DNA of 64,000 nucleotides from Vreelandella nigrificans (GTDB lineage: Bacteria > Pseudomonadota > Gammaproteobacteria > Pseudomonadales > Halomonadaceae), in NCBI RefSeq assembly GCF_002374315.1, contig NZ_NWUX01000005.1, positions 62,001 to 126,000 on the forward strand, read 5' to 3'. Positions 18,579 through 26,976 of the stretch are shown here, in pieces. Each line of letters starts with the position of its first letter. Within the stretch, counting starts at the first letter, position 1. The notes under the pieces were generated by a model. It saw only the letters and a program-made list of their open reading frames with translations, made no database searches and was not told the origin of the DNA. Both the position numbers and the translations under genes were made by a program.

Positions 18579-18724
18579 TATCCTTCTCCTCTTATGGCAG
18601 TGGGGCTGCAGCGCTTTCACACCTTCACCCCAGATAGGTTGCGCAAGACCAAGCCATACTGCCGCCTGCAGCAACAATTCAATCTGTCATGCTCTCACTC
18701 AAAGCGTCAAGTATTCAGAATACA

Positions 18725-18741
18725 GTTTTGCTTTGCAAAAC
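18725..18741. promoter_or_regulatory. Operator copy D of the catabolic-module motif
   Basis: GTTTTGCTTTGCAAAAC is a perfect palindrome around its central base and is preceded by the half-site ATTCAGAATACA, as in copies C and G. It lies upstream of the - strand thioesterase-ligase pair. Confidence 0.6.
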
Positions 18742-18761
18742 CATCAATACCACCGCATATC

Positions 18762-18920
18762 TCAAACTGAGGGCTGAAAGGTTCGCTCATCGGCAGGCAT
18801 TCTGGCGCGCAGAGACTCCCCGTCGATATCGAGAAACTCAATCCCCAGATGAGCGATCAGTGTGCCTTGCGCACGTTCTTTCAGCACCTCCAGCGTTGGT
18901 GTTACCTTCCAGATGGTCAT
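18762..18920 (-). pseudogene. Truncated hotdog thioesterase (MenI/EntH-like), N-terminal 52 residues
   Basis: The ATG at 18920 (GAGGGA 9 nt upstream on the - strand) opens a short frame beginning MTIWKVTPTLEVL and continuing through 'IAHLGIEFLDIDGESLRARM' to 'DERTFQPSV' before a TGA at 18762. This is the start of a MenI/EntH-type acyl-CoA thioesterase. In that family 'QPFGLLHGGAS', with the catalytic loop, should follow at exactly this point, but the sequence breaks off. The catalytic half is absent in all frames nearby, so it is a deletion remnant. Its intact ribosome site suggests loss was recent. A functional 52-residue peptide is unlikely. Confidence 0.75.
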
Positions 18921-18994
18921 CGATTTAGTCCCTCATATTGCGGCTGTTGGATGTTGGCTGCCCATTTGCTTGGTAAGCATTCGGGCTTCAATAA

Positions 18995-19011
18995 ATATCG
19001 CACAGCAAAAC
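18995..19011. promoter_or_regulatory. Operator copy E of the catabolic-module motif (degenerate)
   Basis: ATATCGCACAGCAAAAC matches the motif in its right half and CGCA core. It lies at the start of a roughly 125-bp leader closely resembling that of the gene at 20436 and is therefore most like copy F. Confidence 0.5.
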
Positions 19012-19113
19012 CAAATTCCAAATATTTTCTTTCATGACAGCTTCCCGTATGCTCAAGATATGGCGCCGTGTTGGCGTCAATAACGAGCTCCCTTCATAAC
19101 AAAGGAAAGCAGC

Positions 19114-20235
19114 ATGCCCAAGGTCAGCGCAGAGCGAATTCTTCCAGCTTCGCCAACACCAAGTATCCACAAGACACACAAGCAAGCAGCGAGGAAAGCG
19201 CTTGTGCAAACATGCTCCGCCATCGCAATATCAACAGCATGTATCGTCATTTGGTCTAGTCATGCCCAGGCCAGCAACTTCGATGATGAACGCTGGACAT
19301 TGTCGAGCGGAGCCGCCGGTGAGGTTGTGCGTTTTCAAAGCGCTGACCCAGCAACACGCCACGACATGATCGCTGGCAACATAGGGGAATCGATTGACCT
19401 TGAAGGCCAGTTATATCTCCCAGAAGGTGATGGTCCCCATTCAGTCGTGGTCTTCATCCCCGGTAGCACCGGTGTTCGGCCAGGCCAGGATGTGCTCCAC
19501 GCCGAGAGGTTAATGGCACACGGTATCGGTTCTTTCGTAGTTGATCCGTTCGGTCCCCGAGGCTTGGAAAGCACCGTGGACGACCAGTATCGGCTAAGCT
19601 GGGCAGCTACCATCTACGACACGTTCGCCGCCTACAATTACCTAGCGCAGCGCGATGATGTCGATGTCGAATCCCTTGGGGCCATTGGGTTCAGCCGTGG
19701 TGGTTATGCGGTACTACAGGCCGCAATGCGCCAGTTCGCCGATCCGATTCTTGGCGAAGAAGCAGGTTTCCGCGCAATATTTTCTGCCTACCCATGGTGT
19801 GGTTCACAGTTTAGGCATCCCAATATCGGCGACTCGTACCTGCGTATCCTCATGGGCGACCAGGATGATTGGGTGTCGCCAATCCAATGCCAAGCCTACG
19901 AAAATGCCATCGCCCAGCACACCGACCGCTCCTCCATGCGCTTGGTGCCAGGCGCAGCACACTCATTCGACCGCACGAACCAAGGGATGATCGAGCTACC
20001 TGATGCGGTGAAAGCAACGCGCTTCCCGATCATGTACCTCAACGACGAGGGCGTGATGTTCGATTACCGTCATGAGGAATACCGGCAGGAATACGCGGAT
20101 GAGTTCCCTGAGCACATCAGAGAGTCCAAGCTCTGGGATATCGGAGCTAGCTTCGGATCCACCTCGGAACTAGCGGAGGAGTTTGCTCAGGACATGGAGA
20201 CTTTCTTCGTCGAAACCCTTAAGAGCGAATCGTAA
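19114..20235 (+). CDS. Secreted alpha/beta hydrolase, dienelactone-hydrolase family
   Basis: A 373-residue protein. AAAGGAAA lies 6 nt before the ATG. An unusually long basic N-terminus leads into a hydrophobic stretch (about residues 30-48) and an AQA cleavage site near 53, so export is expected. The hydrolase core has the nucleophile motif GFSRGG (Ser194), a candidate acid in 'GDQDDWV' and the histidine in 'AAHSFDR'. True dienelactone hydrolases use cysteine; serine here suggests an esterase or lactonase. It may release an acid outside the cytoplasm for TRAP import. Its leader is a near copy of that of the next gene, so joint regulation is likely. The substrate is unknown. Confidence 0.8.
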   Translation: MPKVSAERILPASPTPSIHKTHKQAARKALVQTCSAIAISTACIVIWSSHAQASNFDDERWTLSSGAAGEVVRFQSADPATRHDMIAGNIGESIDLEGQLYLPEGDGPHSVVVFIPGSTGVRPGQDVLHAERLMAHGIGSFVVDPFGPRGLESTVDDQYRLSWAATIYDTFAAYNYLAQRDDVDVESLGAIGFSRGGYAVLQAAMRQFADPILGEEAGFRAIFSAYPWCGSQFRHPNIGDSYLRILMGDQDDWVSPIQCQAYENAIAQHTDRSSMRLVPGAAHSFDRTNQGMIELPDAVKATRFPIMYLNDEGVMFDYRHEEYRQEYADEFPEHIRESKLWDIGASFGSTSELAEEFAQDMETFFVETLKSES

Positions 20236-20255
20236 GCTCACGATAGGCGATGCTT

Positions 20256-20287
20256 CTGGCATCTACCATGGCCATGGTAGGTGCCAG
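20256..20287 (+). terminator. Long stem after the secreted hydrolase gene
   Basis: CTGGCATCTACCATGG (20256-20271) abuts its inverted copy (20272-20287) with one T-G wobble, followed by TTTGCTT. It can fold into a strong stem with a minimal loop, 21 bp after the stop codon. Confidence 0.6.
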
Positions 20288-20311
20288 TTTGCTTGACAGA
20301 GCCCATTCGAT

Positions 20312-20328
20312 ATACCGCACAGCAGAAT
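20312..20328. promoter_or_regulatory. Operator copy F of the catabolic-module motif (degenerate)
   Basis: ATACCGCACAGCAGAAT, 108 bp before the crotonase/HAD fusion gene and at the same relative place as copy E in the duplicated leader. It is followed by a candidate weak promoter (TTGCTA at 20342, TATGCT at 20366) and an ACGCC-N5-GGCGT inverted repeat (20381-20395) that is also conserved in the other copy. Confidence 0.5.
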
Positions 20329-20435
20329 CCAATTCCAAATATTGCTATTTTGCAAAAACTTCGCGTATGCTCAAAACATGACGCCATTTTGGCGTAGATG
20401 AACAAACCCCATTATGTATAACAAAGGAAGGCATC

Positions 20436-22529
20436 ATGTCTGAGGTCGTGAGTTATTCCCGTAAGGGTCAAGTAGGCATCATTTCGGTCAACTACCCTCC
20501 TGTTAACGCTCTTGGTCAGGCCGTGCGTAGCGGCCTGTTAGAGGCCGTGAAGCAAGGGCAAGCTGATGACGAGGCCGAGGCGCTACTACTGGTCTGCGAG
20601 GGCCGCACCTTCATCGCCGGTGCTGATATCCGCGAATTCAGCAAGCCACGTCAGGAACCCAGCCTGCCGGACGTTATTGAAGCTTTCGAGAACAGCACCA
20701 AGCCAATCATTGTCGCCCTGCATGGCACTGCTCTGGGCGGCGGACTTGAGCTGGCCATGGGCTGCCACTACCGTGTCGCGCTACCCAGTGCCAAGGTGGG
20801 TCTTCCCGAAGTAAAGCTAGGCCTATTACCAGGGGCGGGAGGTACTCAGCGTCTACCACGACTGTGCGGGGCCCAAAAGGCACTGGAGATGATCACCAGC
20901 GGTGATTTCCTCTCCGCCAGCGAAGCCTTGGAGCACGGTATCGTCGACGCAGTAACGGAGAGTAGCGATATCGCCGCTGAAGGGTTGGCCTATGCCGAAC
21001 AGGCCATCACCAAGGGCTGGCCAGTCCGCCGCGTACGCGACCTCGAAGGTAAGCTGGAAACCGGCCGAGACAGTGATGTTTTCGAGCAATTTCGCACTAC
21101 CCTGCAACAGCGCGCACGCAACCTGTTCTCCCCATTCAAGTGCGTGGATGCCGTGGAGGCTGCCTTCCAGCTGCCCTTCGAGGAAGGGCTGAAACGTGAA
21201 CGGGAACTATTCCTCGCCTGCATGGAGTCTCCCCAACGCGCAGGCCTGGTTCACGCCTTCTTTTCCGAGCGTGACGTCGCCAAAGTGCCGGACCTTCCCA
21301 CCGATACCCCAGTGCGCGACATCCAGCGGGTCGGTATCATCGGCGCCGGCACCATGGGCGGCGGTATCGCCATGAATTTCGCCAATGTAGGCATCCCGGT
21401 ATGCCTGCTCGAAGCCCAGCAGGAGGCGCTGGATCGCGGCATAGCGATGATCCGCCAGAACTACGAGAACAGTGCTCGGAAGGGCCGCCTCACTACCACT
21501 CAAGTCGAAGAGCGCATGGCGTTGATTGAGCCCACTCTGAGCTACAGCGCTCTGGCCGACGTCGACTTGGTGATCGAGGCGGTGTTCGAAGACATGGCGA
21601 TCAAGAAGCAGATTTTCTCCCGCCTTGATGAAGTATGTAAGCCTGGGGCGATTCTCGCTTCCAATACCTCGACCCTGAGCATCGACGAGATCGCCTCAAC
21701 GACCCGACGCCCTGAAGACGTGGTCGGCATGCACTTCTTTAGCCCGGCCAACGTTATGAAGCTGCTTGAGAACGTGCGCGGAGAGAAGACCTCCGACGAG
21801 GTCAAGGCTACTGTTATGGCTATCGCCAAGCGCATCAAGAAAGTCGGTGTGCTGGTAGGCAACTGCTACGGTTTTGTCGGCAATCGCATGCTCCATCGGC
21901 GCGGCGCCGAAGCGATCCAACTGGTCAACGATGGCGCCACGCCCCAGCAGGTCGATAAGGTGCTGACCGATTTCGGCTTCCCCATGGGCCAGTTCGCCAT
22001 GTCAGACCTAGCGGGTATCGACGTGGGCTACCGCATCCGCCAGGAGCGACGCAAAGCGGGCGAGGAGGTGCCTCCAACCTGGATGGACAAGCTGGCCGAA
22101 CAGGGCCGTTTTGGCCAAAAGACCCAGGCTGGCACCTATCGCTACAAGGAAGGCAGTCGTAAGCCGATCCCAGACCCAGAGGTCGAAGCCCTGATTCGCC
22201 AGTTCCGTGAGGAACAGGGCATCACGGCACGCGCTATTGATGACCAGGAAATTCTCGAACGCTGCCTGTACGTGATGATCAACGAGGGGGCCAAAATTCT
22301 TGAGGAAGGCATCGCCACCCGCGCCCTGGATATCGACATTACCTGGATCTACGGCTATGGCTTCCCTGCCTACCGTGGCGGCCCCATGTTCTGGGCCGAC
22401 CAACAGGGGCTTGAGCAGATTCTGGACGGCATTCGCCGCTTCCATGCTCAGCCAGGTGGAGAGCAGTGGCGCCCTGCACCACTGCTTGAGCGGCTGGTTG
22501 CCGAGGGCAAGCGCTTCGCCGAACTCTAA
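20436..22529 (+). CDS. Bifunctional enoyl-CoA hydratase / 3-hydroxyacyl-CoA dehydrogenase (FadJ-like)
   Basis: A 697-residue fusion enzyme of beta-oxidation. AAGGAAGG lies 4 nt before the ATG. The crotonase domain (residues 1-190) keeps both catalytic glutamates: Glu105 in 'GGGLELA' and Glu125 in 'PEVKLG'. The NAD-binding domain starts at '[13 protein letters not shown]' (about residue 298). The dehydrogenase signature '[15 protein letters not shown]' and the two C-terminal helical domains follow ('[14 protein letters not shown]', '[15 protein letters not shown]'). It hydrates an enoyl-CoA and oxidises the hydroxy product to the 3-keto thioester, which the thiolase 80 bp downstream can cleave. 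Likely an operon with that gene. Confidence 0.92.
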   Translation: MSEVVSYSRKGQVGIISVNYPPVNALGQAVRSGLLEAVKQGQADDEAEALLLVCEGRTFIAGADIREFSKPRQEPSLPDVIEAFENSTKPIIVALHGTALGGGLELAMGCHYRVALPSAKVGLPEVKLGLLPGAGGTQRLPRLCGAQKALEMITSGDFLSASEALEHGIVDAVTESSDIAAEGLAYAEQAITKGWPVRRVRDLEGKLETGRDSDVFEQFRTTLQQRARNLFSPFKCVDAVEAAFQLPFEEGLKRERELFLACMESPQRAGLVHAFFSERDVAKVPDLPTDTPVRDIQRVGIIGAGTMGGGIAMNFANVGIPVCLLEAQQEALDRGIAMIRQNYENSARKGRLTTTQVEERMALIEPTLSYSALADVDLVIEAVFEDMAIKKQIFSRLDEVCKPGAILASNTSTLSIDEIASTTRRPEDVVGMHFFSPANVMKLLENVRGEKTSDEVKATVMAIAKRIKKVGVLVGNCYGFVGNRMLHRRGAEAIQLVNDGATPQQVDKVLTDFGFPMGQFAMSDLAGIDVGYRIRQERRKAGEEVPPTWMDKLAEQGRFGQKTQAGTYRYKEGSRKPIPDPEVEALIRQFREEQGITARAIDDQEILERCLYVMINEGAKILEEGIATRALDIDITWIYGYGFPAYRGGPMFWADQQGLEQILDGIRRFHAQPGGEQWRPAPLLERLVAEGKRFAEL

Positions 22530-22609
22530 GCCAACCGGGCACTCGTTTTCTCTGCCCGGCTTACTCGCTTGGCACCTTTCTGTTATCACTCTTGTTAAGG
22601 AAACACCTC

Positions 22610-23794
22610 ATGTCTGACGCCGTCATCGTCTCCACCGCCCGTACTGGGCTCGGCAAATCCTACCGTGGTGCGCTGAACAACACCCATAGCGTCGACCTCG
22701 CTGGCCACGTGATCCAGCACGCTGTACAGCGCGCTGGAATCGACCCCAGTGTGGTCGAGGACGTCATCCTCGGTGCTACCTTCCATGAAGGCCCGCAGGG
22801 TAAAAACATGGCCCGCTTGGCTGCCATTCGTGCAGGCCTGCCAGCTACCACCGCAGGACTCTCGATTAATCGCTTCTGCAGCTCGGGCCTGCAGGCCATC
22901 GCCCTGGCCGCCCAGCGCATCCAATCCGAAAAGGTCCCGGCGATGGTCGCGGGTGGGGTTGAATCAATCAGCCTGGTGCAGAACGACAAGCTTAACCAGT
23001 TTCGGGCCAGTAACGAGTGGTTGATGAAGCATAAGCCCGAGCTCTACCTTTCGATGATCGAGACGGCGGATATCGTGGCGAAGCGCTACGCTATTAGCCG
23101 CGAGGCCCAAGATGAGTACGCCCTCGCCAGTCAGCAACGCACTGCCGCAGCTCAGGAAGCCGGCCGCTTCGCTGACGAAATCGTGCCCTTCACTACCACC
23201 ATGTTGGTGAAGGATAAAGAGAGTGGTGAAATCAGCAAACGTGATGTCACCCTGGAACGCGACGAGTGCAATCGTCCCGGTACGACCCTAGAAGGCCTGG
23301 CCAGCCTAGAGCCGGTACGCGGCCCTGACCAGTTCGTTACCGCCGGTAATGCCAGCCAGCTCTCAGATGGCGCCTCGGTTTGCGTAGTCATGGACGGCAC
23401 CTACGCCCAGCGCCACAACATCGAACCGATGGGCATCTTTCGCGGCTTTGCAGTGGCCGGCTGTGAACCGGACGAAATGGGCATCGGCCCCGTCTATGCC
23501 ATTCCCCGCCTGCTTAAGCGTCAGGGCCTGAGCGTGGATGACATCGACCTTTGGGAACTCAATGAAGCCTTCGCCTCTCAGGTAGTTTACTGCCGCGACA
23601 AGCTAGGCATCCCCATGGAAAAGCTCAATGTCAACGGCGGCTCTATTTCCATCGGCCACCCCTACGGAGTCTCCGGCGCACGCCTCACCGGCCATGCACT
23701 GATCGAAGGCAAACGACGCGGCGCCAAGTACGTGGTAGTGACCATGTGTATCGGCGGTGGTCAGGGGGCAGCAGGCCTATTCGAAGTTGTGTGA
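22610..23794 (+). CDS. Acetyl-CoA acyltransferase (thiolase)
   Basis: A 394-residue thiolase. The ATG at 22610 follows TAAGGA by 8 nt; an in-frame TTG at 22592 is less likely. The acyl-accepting cysteine is Cys90 in '[12 protein letters not shown]'. The active-site histidine lies in '[16 protein letters not shown]' and the C-terminal cysteine in '[12 protein letters not shown]'. It cleaves the 3-ketoacyl-CoA made by the fusion enzyme upstream to acetyl-CoA and a shortened acyl-CoA. Its stop codon lies inside an imperfect 15-bp tandem duplication, which is followed by a second, 19-bp duplication. Confidence 0.93.
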   Translation: MSDAVIVSTARTGLGKSYRGALNNTHSVDLAGHVIQHAVQRAGIDPSVVEDVILGATFHEGPQGKNMARLAAIRAGLPATTAGLSINRFCSSGLQAIALAAQRIQSEKVPAMVAGGVESISLVQNDKLNQFRASNEWLMKHKPELYLSMIETADIVAKRYAISREAQDEYALASQQRTAAAQEAGRFADEIVPFTTTMLVKDKESGEISKRDVTLERDECNRPGTTLEGLASLEPVRGPDQFVTAGNASQLSDGASVCVVMDGTYAQRHNIEPMGIFRGFAVAGCEPDEMGIGPVYAIPRLLKRQGLSVDDIDLWELNEAFASQVVYCRDKLGIPMEKLNVNGGSISIGHPYGVSGARLTGHALIEGKRRGAKYVVVTMCIGGGQGAAGLFEVV

Positions 23795-23845
23795 CGCAAC
23801 GTTGTGTGGTGCAACTTTGAAGTTCTGGTGCAACTTTGAAGTTCT
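23785..23845. repeat. Nested tandem duplications at the thiolase stop
   Basis: A 15-bp unit (GTTGTGTGACGCAAC, second copy with two changes) includes the thiolase stop codon. It is followed by a perfect 19-bp tandem pair at 23808-23826 and 23827-23845. Confidence 0.8.
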
Positions 23846-23876
23846 AAAGCCTCAGTAAGGGCCGGGAACGGAGCGT

Positions 23877-23908
23877 CCGGTCTGCCATTGACAGCGATGG
23901 CAGACCGG
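23877..23908. terminator. 12-bp perfect hairpin between convergent genes
   Basis: CCGGTCTGCCAT (23877-23888) pairs with 23897-23908 around an 8-nt loop and can extend by about four more pairs outward. It separates the + strand thiolase and - strand nitronate monooxygenase-like gene; there is no T-run on either side. Confidence 0.65.
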
Positions 23909-23923
23909 GCGCCCCGTTCAGAT

Positions 23924-23968
23924 AACAATCAGACCAGGAACAATCAGACCGAGAACAATCAGAGCACC
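23924..23968. repeat. 15-bp tandem repeat, three copies, at the stop of the NMO-like gene
   Basis: AACAATCAGA plus five variable bases at 23924, 23939 and 23954. Read on the - strand, the first copy contains the TGA stop of the gene and the others follow it. Confidence 0.85.
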
Positions 23969-24915
23969 AGACGCTCCCGGGCCGCACGATAGTCGCGCTC
24001 CAGCTCATCGACGATATCGGCAACACTCTGCATGGCGTCGATCCCGCCTACCCCCTGGCCAGCCCCCCAGATATCCCGCCACGCCTTAGGCTTGCTACCA
24101 CCAGAAGAGCCATAGCGCATCTGCTGCTTATCCCCCGACGGTAGCGCATCCGGATCGAGGCCCGCTCGCTCAATGCTGGCTCGCAGGTAGTTGCCATGAA
24201 CGCCGGTAAAGAGATCACTGTAGACAATATCGCCCGCCTGGGACTCGATAACCATCTGCTTGTAGGGCGCTACCGCATTGGCCTCATGGCTAGCGATGAA
24301 GCGAGTCCCCATGTAGGCCAGATCGGCACCCATTGCCTGAACCGCCAGGATCTGCTCGCCACGGCTGAGGGTTCCAGCCAACGCCAGCGGCCCGTCGTAG
24401 TGGCGTCGCACCTCACTCACAAAGGCGAAGGGGTTCAAGCGACCGCCATGGCCACCGGCTCCGCTGCAGACCAGGATCAGGCCATCCACGCCACAAGAAA
24501 GCGCCTTACGGGCATGACGCAGGGTGGTCACGTCATGAAAAACTTTCCCACCATAAGCATGCACCCGTTCCACAACTCGATCAGGCGCATGCAGGCTGGT
24601 AATCACCAGAGGCACTCGAAACTCGGCGCAGAGCGCTAGATCATGGTCCAGGCGGTCGTTGGTGGGGTGCACGATCAAATTGACCGCGAAGGGCGCTATC
24701 TTGCGGTCGGGGTGCGCCGCACGATCAGCCTCGAGCTCCTCGGTGATGCGAGCTAGCCAGACCGCCAGTTGATCGGCAGGTCGGGCATTGAGGGCAGGGA
24801 AAGCGCCAATGATGCCAGCGCGGCACTGGGCTAACACCAGCTCAGGCCCAGAAAGGATAAACATTGGCGAGCCGATCACCGGCAAGGTCAGGGAATCTTC
24901 GAAAATATCCAGCAT
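23959..24915 (-). CDS. Nitronate monooxygenase family flavoprotein
   Basis: A 318-residue TIM-barrel FMN protein of the NMO (2-nitropropane dioxygenase) family. GGAG lies 6 nt before the ATG at 24915. It shows the substrate/FMN loop 'SPMFILSGPELVLAQCRAGI', 'PFAVNLIVHPTN', 'LVCSGAGGHGGRLNPFAFV' with the catalytic-type histidine, and the phosphate-binding 'AMGADLAYMGTRF'. Family members oxidise nitronates, but related proteins reduce enoyl thioesters (FabK-like), so the activity here is uncertain. Operator G upstream ties it to the catabolic module. Confidence 0.85.
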   Translation of the reverse strand: MLDIFEDSLTLPVIGSPMFILSGPELVLAQCRAGIIGAFPALNARPADQLAVWLARITEELEADRAAHPDRKIAPFAVNLIVHPTNDRLDHDLALCAEFRVPLVITSLHAPDRVVERVHAYGGKVFHDVTTLRHARKALSCGVDGLILVCSGAGGHGGRLNPFAFVSEVRRHYDGPLALAGTLSRGEQILAVQAMGADLAYMGTRFIASHEANAVAPYKQMVIESQAGDIVYSDLFTGVHGNYLRASIERAGLDPDALPSGDKQQMRYGSSGGSKPKAWRDIWGAGQGVGGIDAMQSVADIVDELERDYRAARERLVL

Positions 24916-25172
24916 GACTTACTCCGGGTAGCAAAAGGTCTCATAGACCTAGTTGGGATAAGGTATGACGAAACAAACTGCCCTGCCGACGAGACGATAG
25001 GGATAGGGACAAAGATGGGCATCAGAAGTCGTACCTAGCCGTGGCATTACCCGAGGCGTCCGACTCCAGGCCAGTGCGCAAATAGCCTGGGGATACTGCG
25101 CAGCGTATCGGCCCAAAAACTCTGCTAGGCACTCTTACATGACCGCACACCTCAGTCAATATTCAAAACACA

Positions 25173-25189
25173 ATTCCGCAATACAAAAC
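25173..25189. promoter_or_regulatory. Operator copy G of the catabolic-module motif
   Basis: ATTCCGCAATACAAAAC, preceded by the half-site ATTCAAAACACA, as in copies C and D. It lies 257 bp upstream of the NMO-like gene, rather far for its promoter. Confidence 0.55.
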
Positions 25190-25361
25190 ATGCCATAGGT
25201 TAATGACACTAAAATCAACAAAGTCTTCGCTGTTTTGTTAAAGCGTACTGAAGCAAGCAGGTACTCGGAGTATTCCTAGCCTTCTGTCCCCAGAGACAGT
25301 ACTTGGCTGGGTAATCTCATATCGTGAAATAGGCGCTGCCAACGCACAGCGCTCAGGGAGG

Positions 25362-25395
25362 CCCTATACACCCACCATGTTGGTAGGTGTATGGG
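25362..25395 (-). terminator. Hairpin after urtE
   Basis: The arms around the TGT loop at 25378-25380 pair over about 15 bp with one bulge and one wobble (core ATACACC...GGTGTAT). It lies 37 bp beyond the urtE stop on the - strand and lacks a T-run, so it may be a weak terminator or 3' stabiliser. Confidence 0.5.
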
Positions 25396-25432
25396 AGAAG
25401 AATATGTATGGGAAGAGAGGTGGGGTGAAGGC

Positions 25433-26140
25433 TTAAACCGTCAAGTGCTGCTTGATCAGCTCATTGGAGAGTTCACTGATATCGCCTTTGGCCACCGGGC
25501 GGCCTCGATCCATAATCACAAAGCGGTCGGCGTACTTACGGGCAAAGGGTAGCTTCTGCTCCACAAGTAATACCGTCAGGCCATCCTCTTTGATCAGTTG
25601 ACGAATCACCTGGCCGATTTGCGCCACGATATTGGGCTGAATGCCCTCCCCCGGTTCATCGAGTATCAACAGTTTGGGCTCTATCACCAGGGCACGGCCA
25701 ATGGCCAACTGCTGTTGCTGCCCACCGGAGAGGTCCCCGCCCCGACGGTGCTTCATCTCTTTAAGTACAGGGAACAGCTCATAGATCCGCTCAGGAATTT
25801 TTCTCAGCCCGTCGCGACGGGCGGCAAGCCCGGTGCGCAGATTCTCTTCCACCGTCAGTAGTGGAAATATCTGCCGCCCTTGGGGTACAAAACCAATCCC
25901 TAAGCGCGAACGTGCTTCAACGGCTTTTTTGGTCAGCTCGATCTCGCCGTCACCACTCTGATAGCGCAGCTGGCCGCTTTTCACCGCCACTTCACCCATA
26001 ATGGCCTTCATTAAGGTGGTTTTACCCACCCCGTTACGGCCCATAACACAGGTGCACTGGCCTTCGGGAACGTCGAGATCCAAATCCCAGAGGGTGTGGC
26101 TTTCGCCGTAGAACTGGTTAAGCTTTTCAATCGCAAGCAT
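25433..26140 (-). CDS. urtE: Urea ABC transporter ATP-binding protein UrtE
   Basis: A 235-residue LivF-type ATPase, the last gene of urtABCDE. Walker A is GRNGVGKT (about residues 34-41), the signature LSGGQQQQ and Walker B LLILDEPG, followed by 'EGIQPNIV', typical of UrtE. Its ATG overlaps the urtD stop by one base. With UrtD it powers urea import through UrtBC in the inner membrane. No urease genes lie within the window. Confidence 0.94.
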   Translation of the reverse strand: MLAIEKLNQFYGESHTLWDLDLDVPEGQCTCVMGRNGVGKTTLMKAIMGEVAVKSGQLRYQSGDGEIELTKKAVEARSRLGIGFVPQGRQIFPLLTVEENLRTGLAARRDGLRKIPERIYELFPVLKEMKHRRGGDLSGGQQQQLAIGRALVIEPKLLILDEPGEGIQPNIVAQIGQVIRQLIKEDGLTVLLVEQKLPFARKYADRFVIMDRGRPVAKGDISELSNELIKQHLTV

Positions 26141-26976
26141 TAGGCGGCCTCCTCGTCATCGGCACCCAGGTAGACCTCGACCACTTTGGGGTCACTGGCA
26201 ACCTGATCCATGGTGCCTTCTGCCAGCACACTGCCCTGGTGGAGTACCGTTACCTGGCGGGCAATGGAGCGCACAAAGCCCATATCATGCTCCACCACCA
26301 CTACTGACTGCTTACCGGCAAGCCCCGTTAGGAGTTCGGCGGTGCGCTCCATCTCCTGCTCGGTCATACCCGCCACGGGTTCATCCACCAATAGGAGACG
26401 CGGGCGCTGCATTAACAACATGCCGATTTCTAACCACTGCTTTTGGCCATGAGAAAGAATGCCTGCGAGCTGATGGCGAAGTGCAGCCAAACCGATGGTT
26501 TCCAGCACTTCATCGATACGGTCTTTAATCTCGCCGGTCATACGAGCGGTAAGCGTAGGGAAGATACGCTTGTCCGCCGCCATGGCCAGCTCCAGGTTTT
26601 CAAATACTGAGAGCGCTTCAAACACGGTAGGCTTTTGAAACTTGCGACCAATACCCAAACTGGCGATTTCCGGCTCGTTCATTTGCAACAGGTTATGGCG
26701 GCTACCAAACCATACGCTACCGCTGTTGGGCCGGGTTTTGCCGGTAATGATACCCATCATGGTGGTTTTACCCGCCCCATTGGGGCCGATAATGCAGCGT
26801 AGTTCGCCGTCATCAATGGTTAGATTCAGGTTATTAATCGCCTTAAAACCATCAAAGCTCACCGTGACATCTTCCAGGTACAGAATGGGGCCATGGCGCA
26901 CATCCACCGGTGAAGCCTGCGGTGCCATAAAGTCAAACACCCGGTCACGCTGGGAGAGTGATTGCAGAAAACTCAT
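26140..26976 (-). CDS. urtD: Urea ABC transporter ATP-binding protein UrtD
   Basis: A 278-residue LivG-type ATPase. Walker A is GPNGAGKT, and the family-specific 'GRKFQKPTVFEALSVFENLELA' segment is present. The signature region reads 'LSHGQKQWLEIG', with HG in place of GG as usual for UrtD, and Walker B is LLLVDEPV. It overlaps urtC by 4 bp and urtE by 1 bp, so the three are translationally coupled. Confidence 0.94.
   Translation of the reverse strand: MSFLQSLSQRDRVFDFMAPQASPVDVRHGPILYLEDVTVSFDGFKAINNLNLTIDDGELRCIIGPNGAGKTTMMGIITGKTRPNSGSVWFGSRHNLLQMNEPEIASLGIGRKFQKPTVFEALSVFENLELAMAADKRIFPTLTARMTGEIKDRIDEVLETIGLAALRHQLAGILSHGQKQWLEIGMLLMQRPRLLLVDEPVAGMTEQEMERTAELLTGLAGKQSVVVVEHDMGFVRSIARQVTVLHQGSVLAEGTMDQVASDPKVVEVYLGADDEEAA

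Larger units (their letters stand above)
18579..19113. other. Gene-free stretch with gene remnant and two operators
   Basis: 535 bp between the divergent thioesterase and hydrolase genes. It contains operator D (18725-18741), a 52-codon remnant of a second thioesterase gene (18762-18920, - strand), operator E (18995-19011) and the leader duplicated at 20.3 kb. It looks like a deletion or rearrangement scar. Confidence 0.65.
24916..25432. other. Gene-free stretch between the NMO-like gene and urtE
   Basis: 517 bp with operator G (25173-25189) and a hairpin (25362-25395) at the end of the urt operon. No coding frame with family resemblance was recognised in the remainder. Confidence 0.6.
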
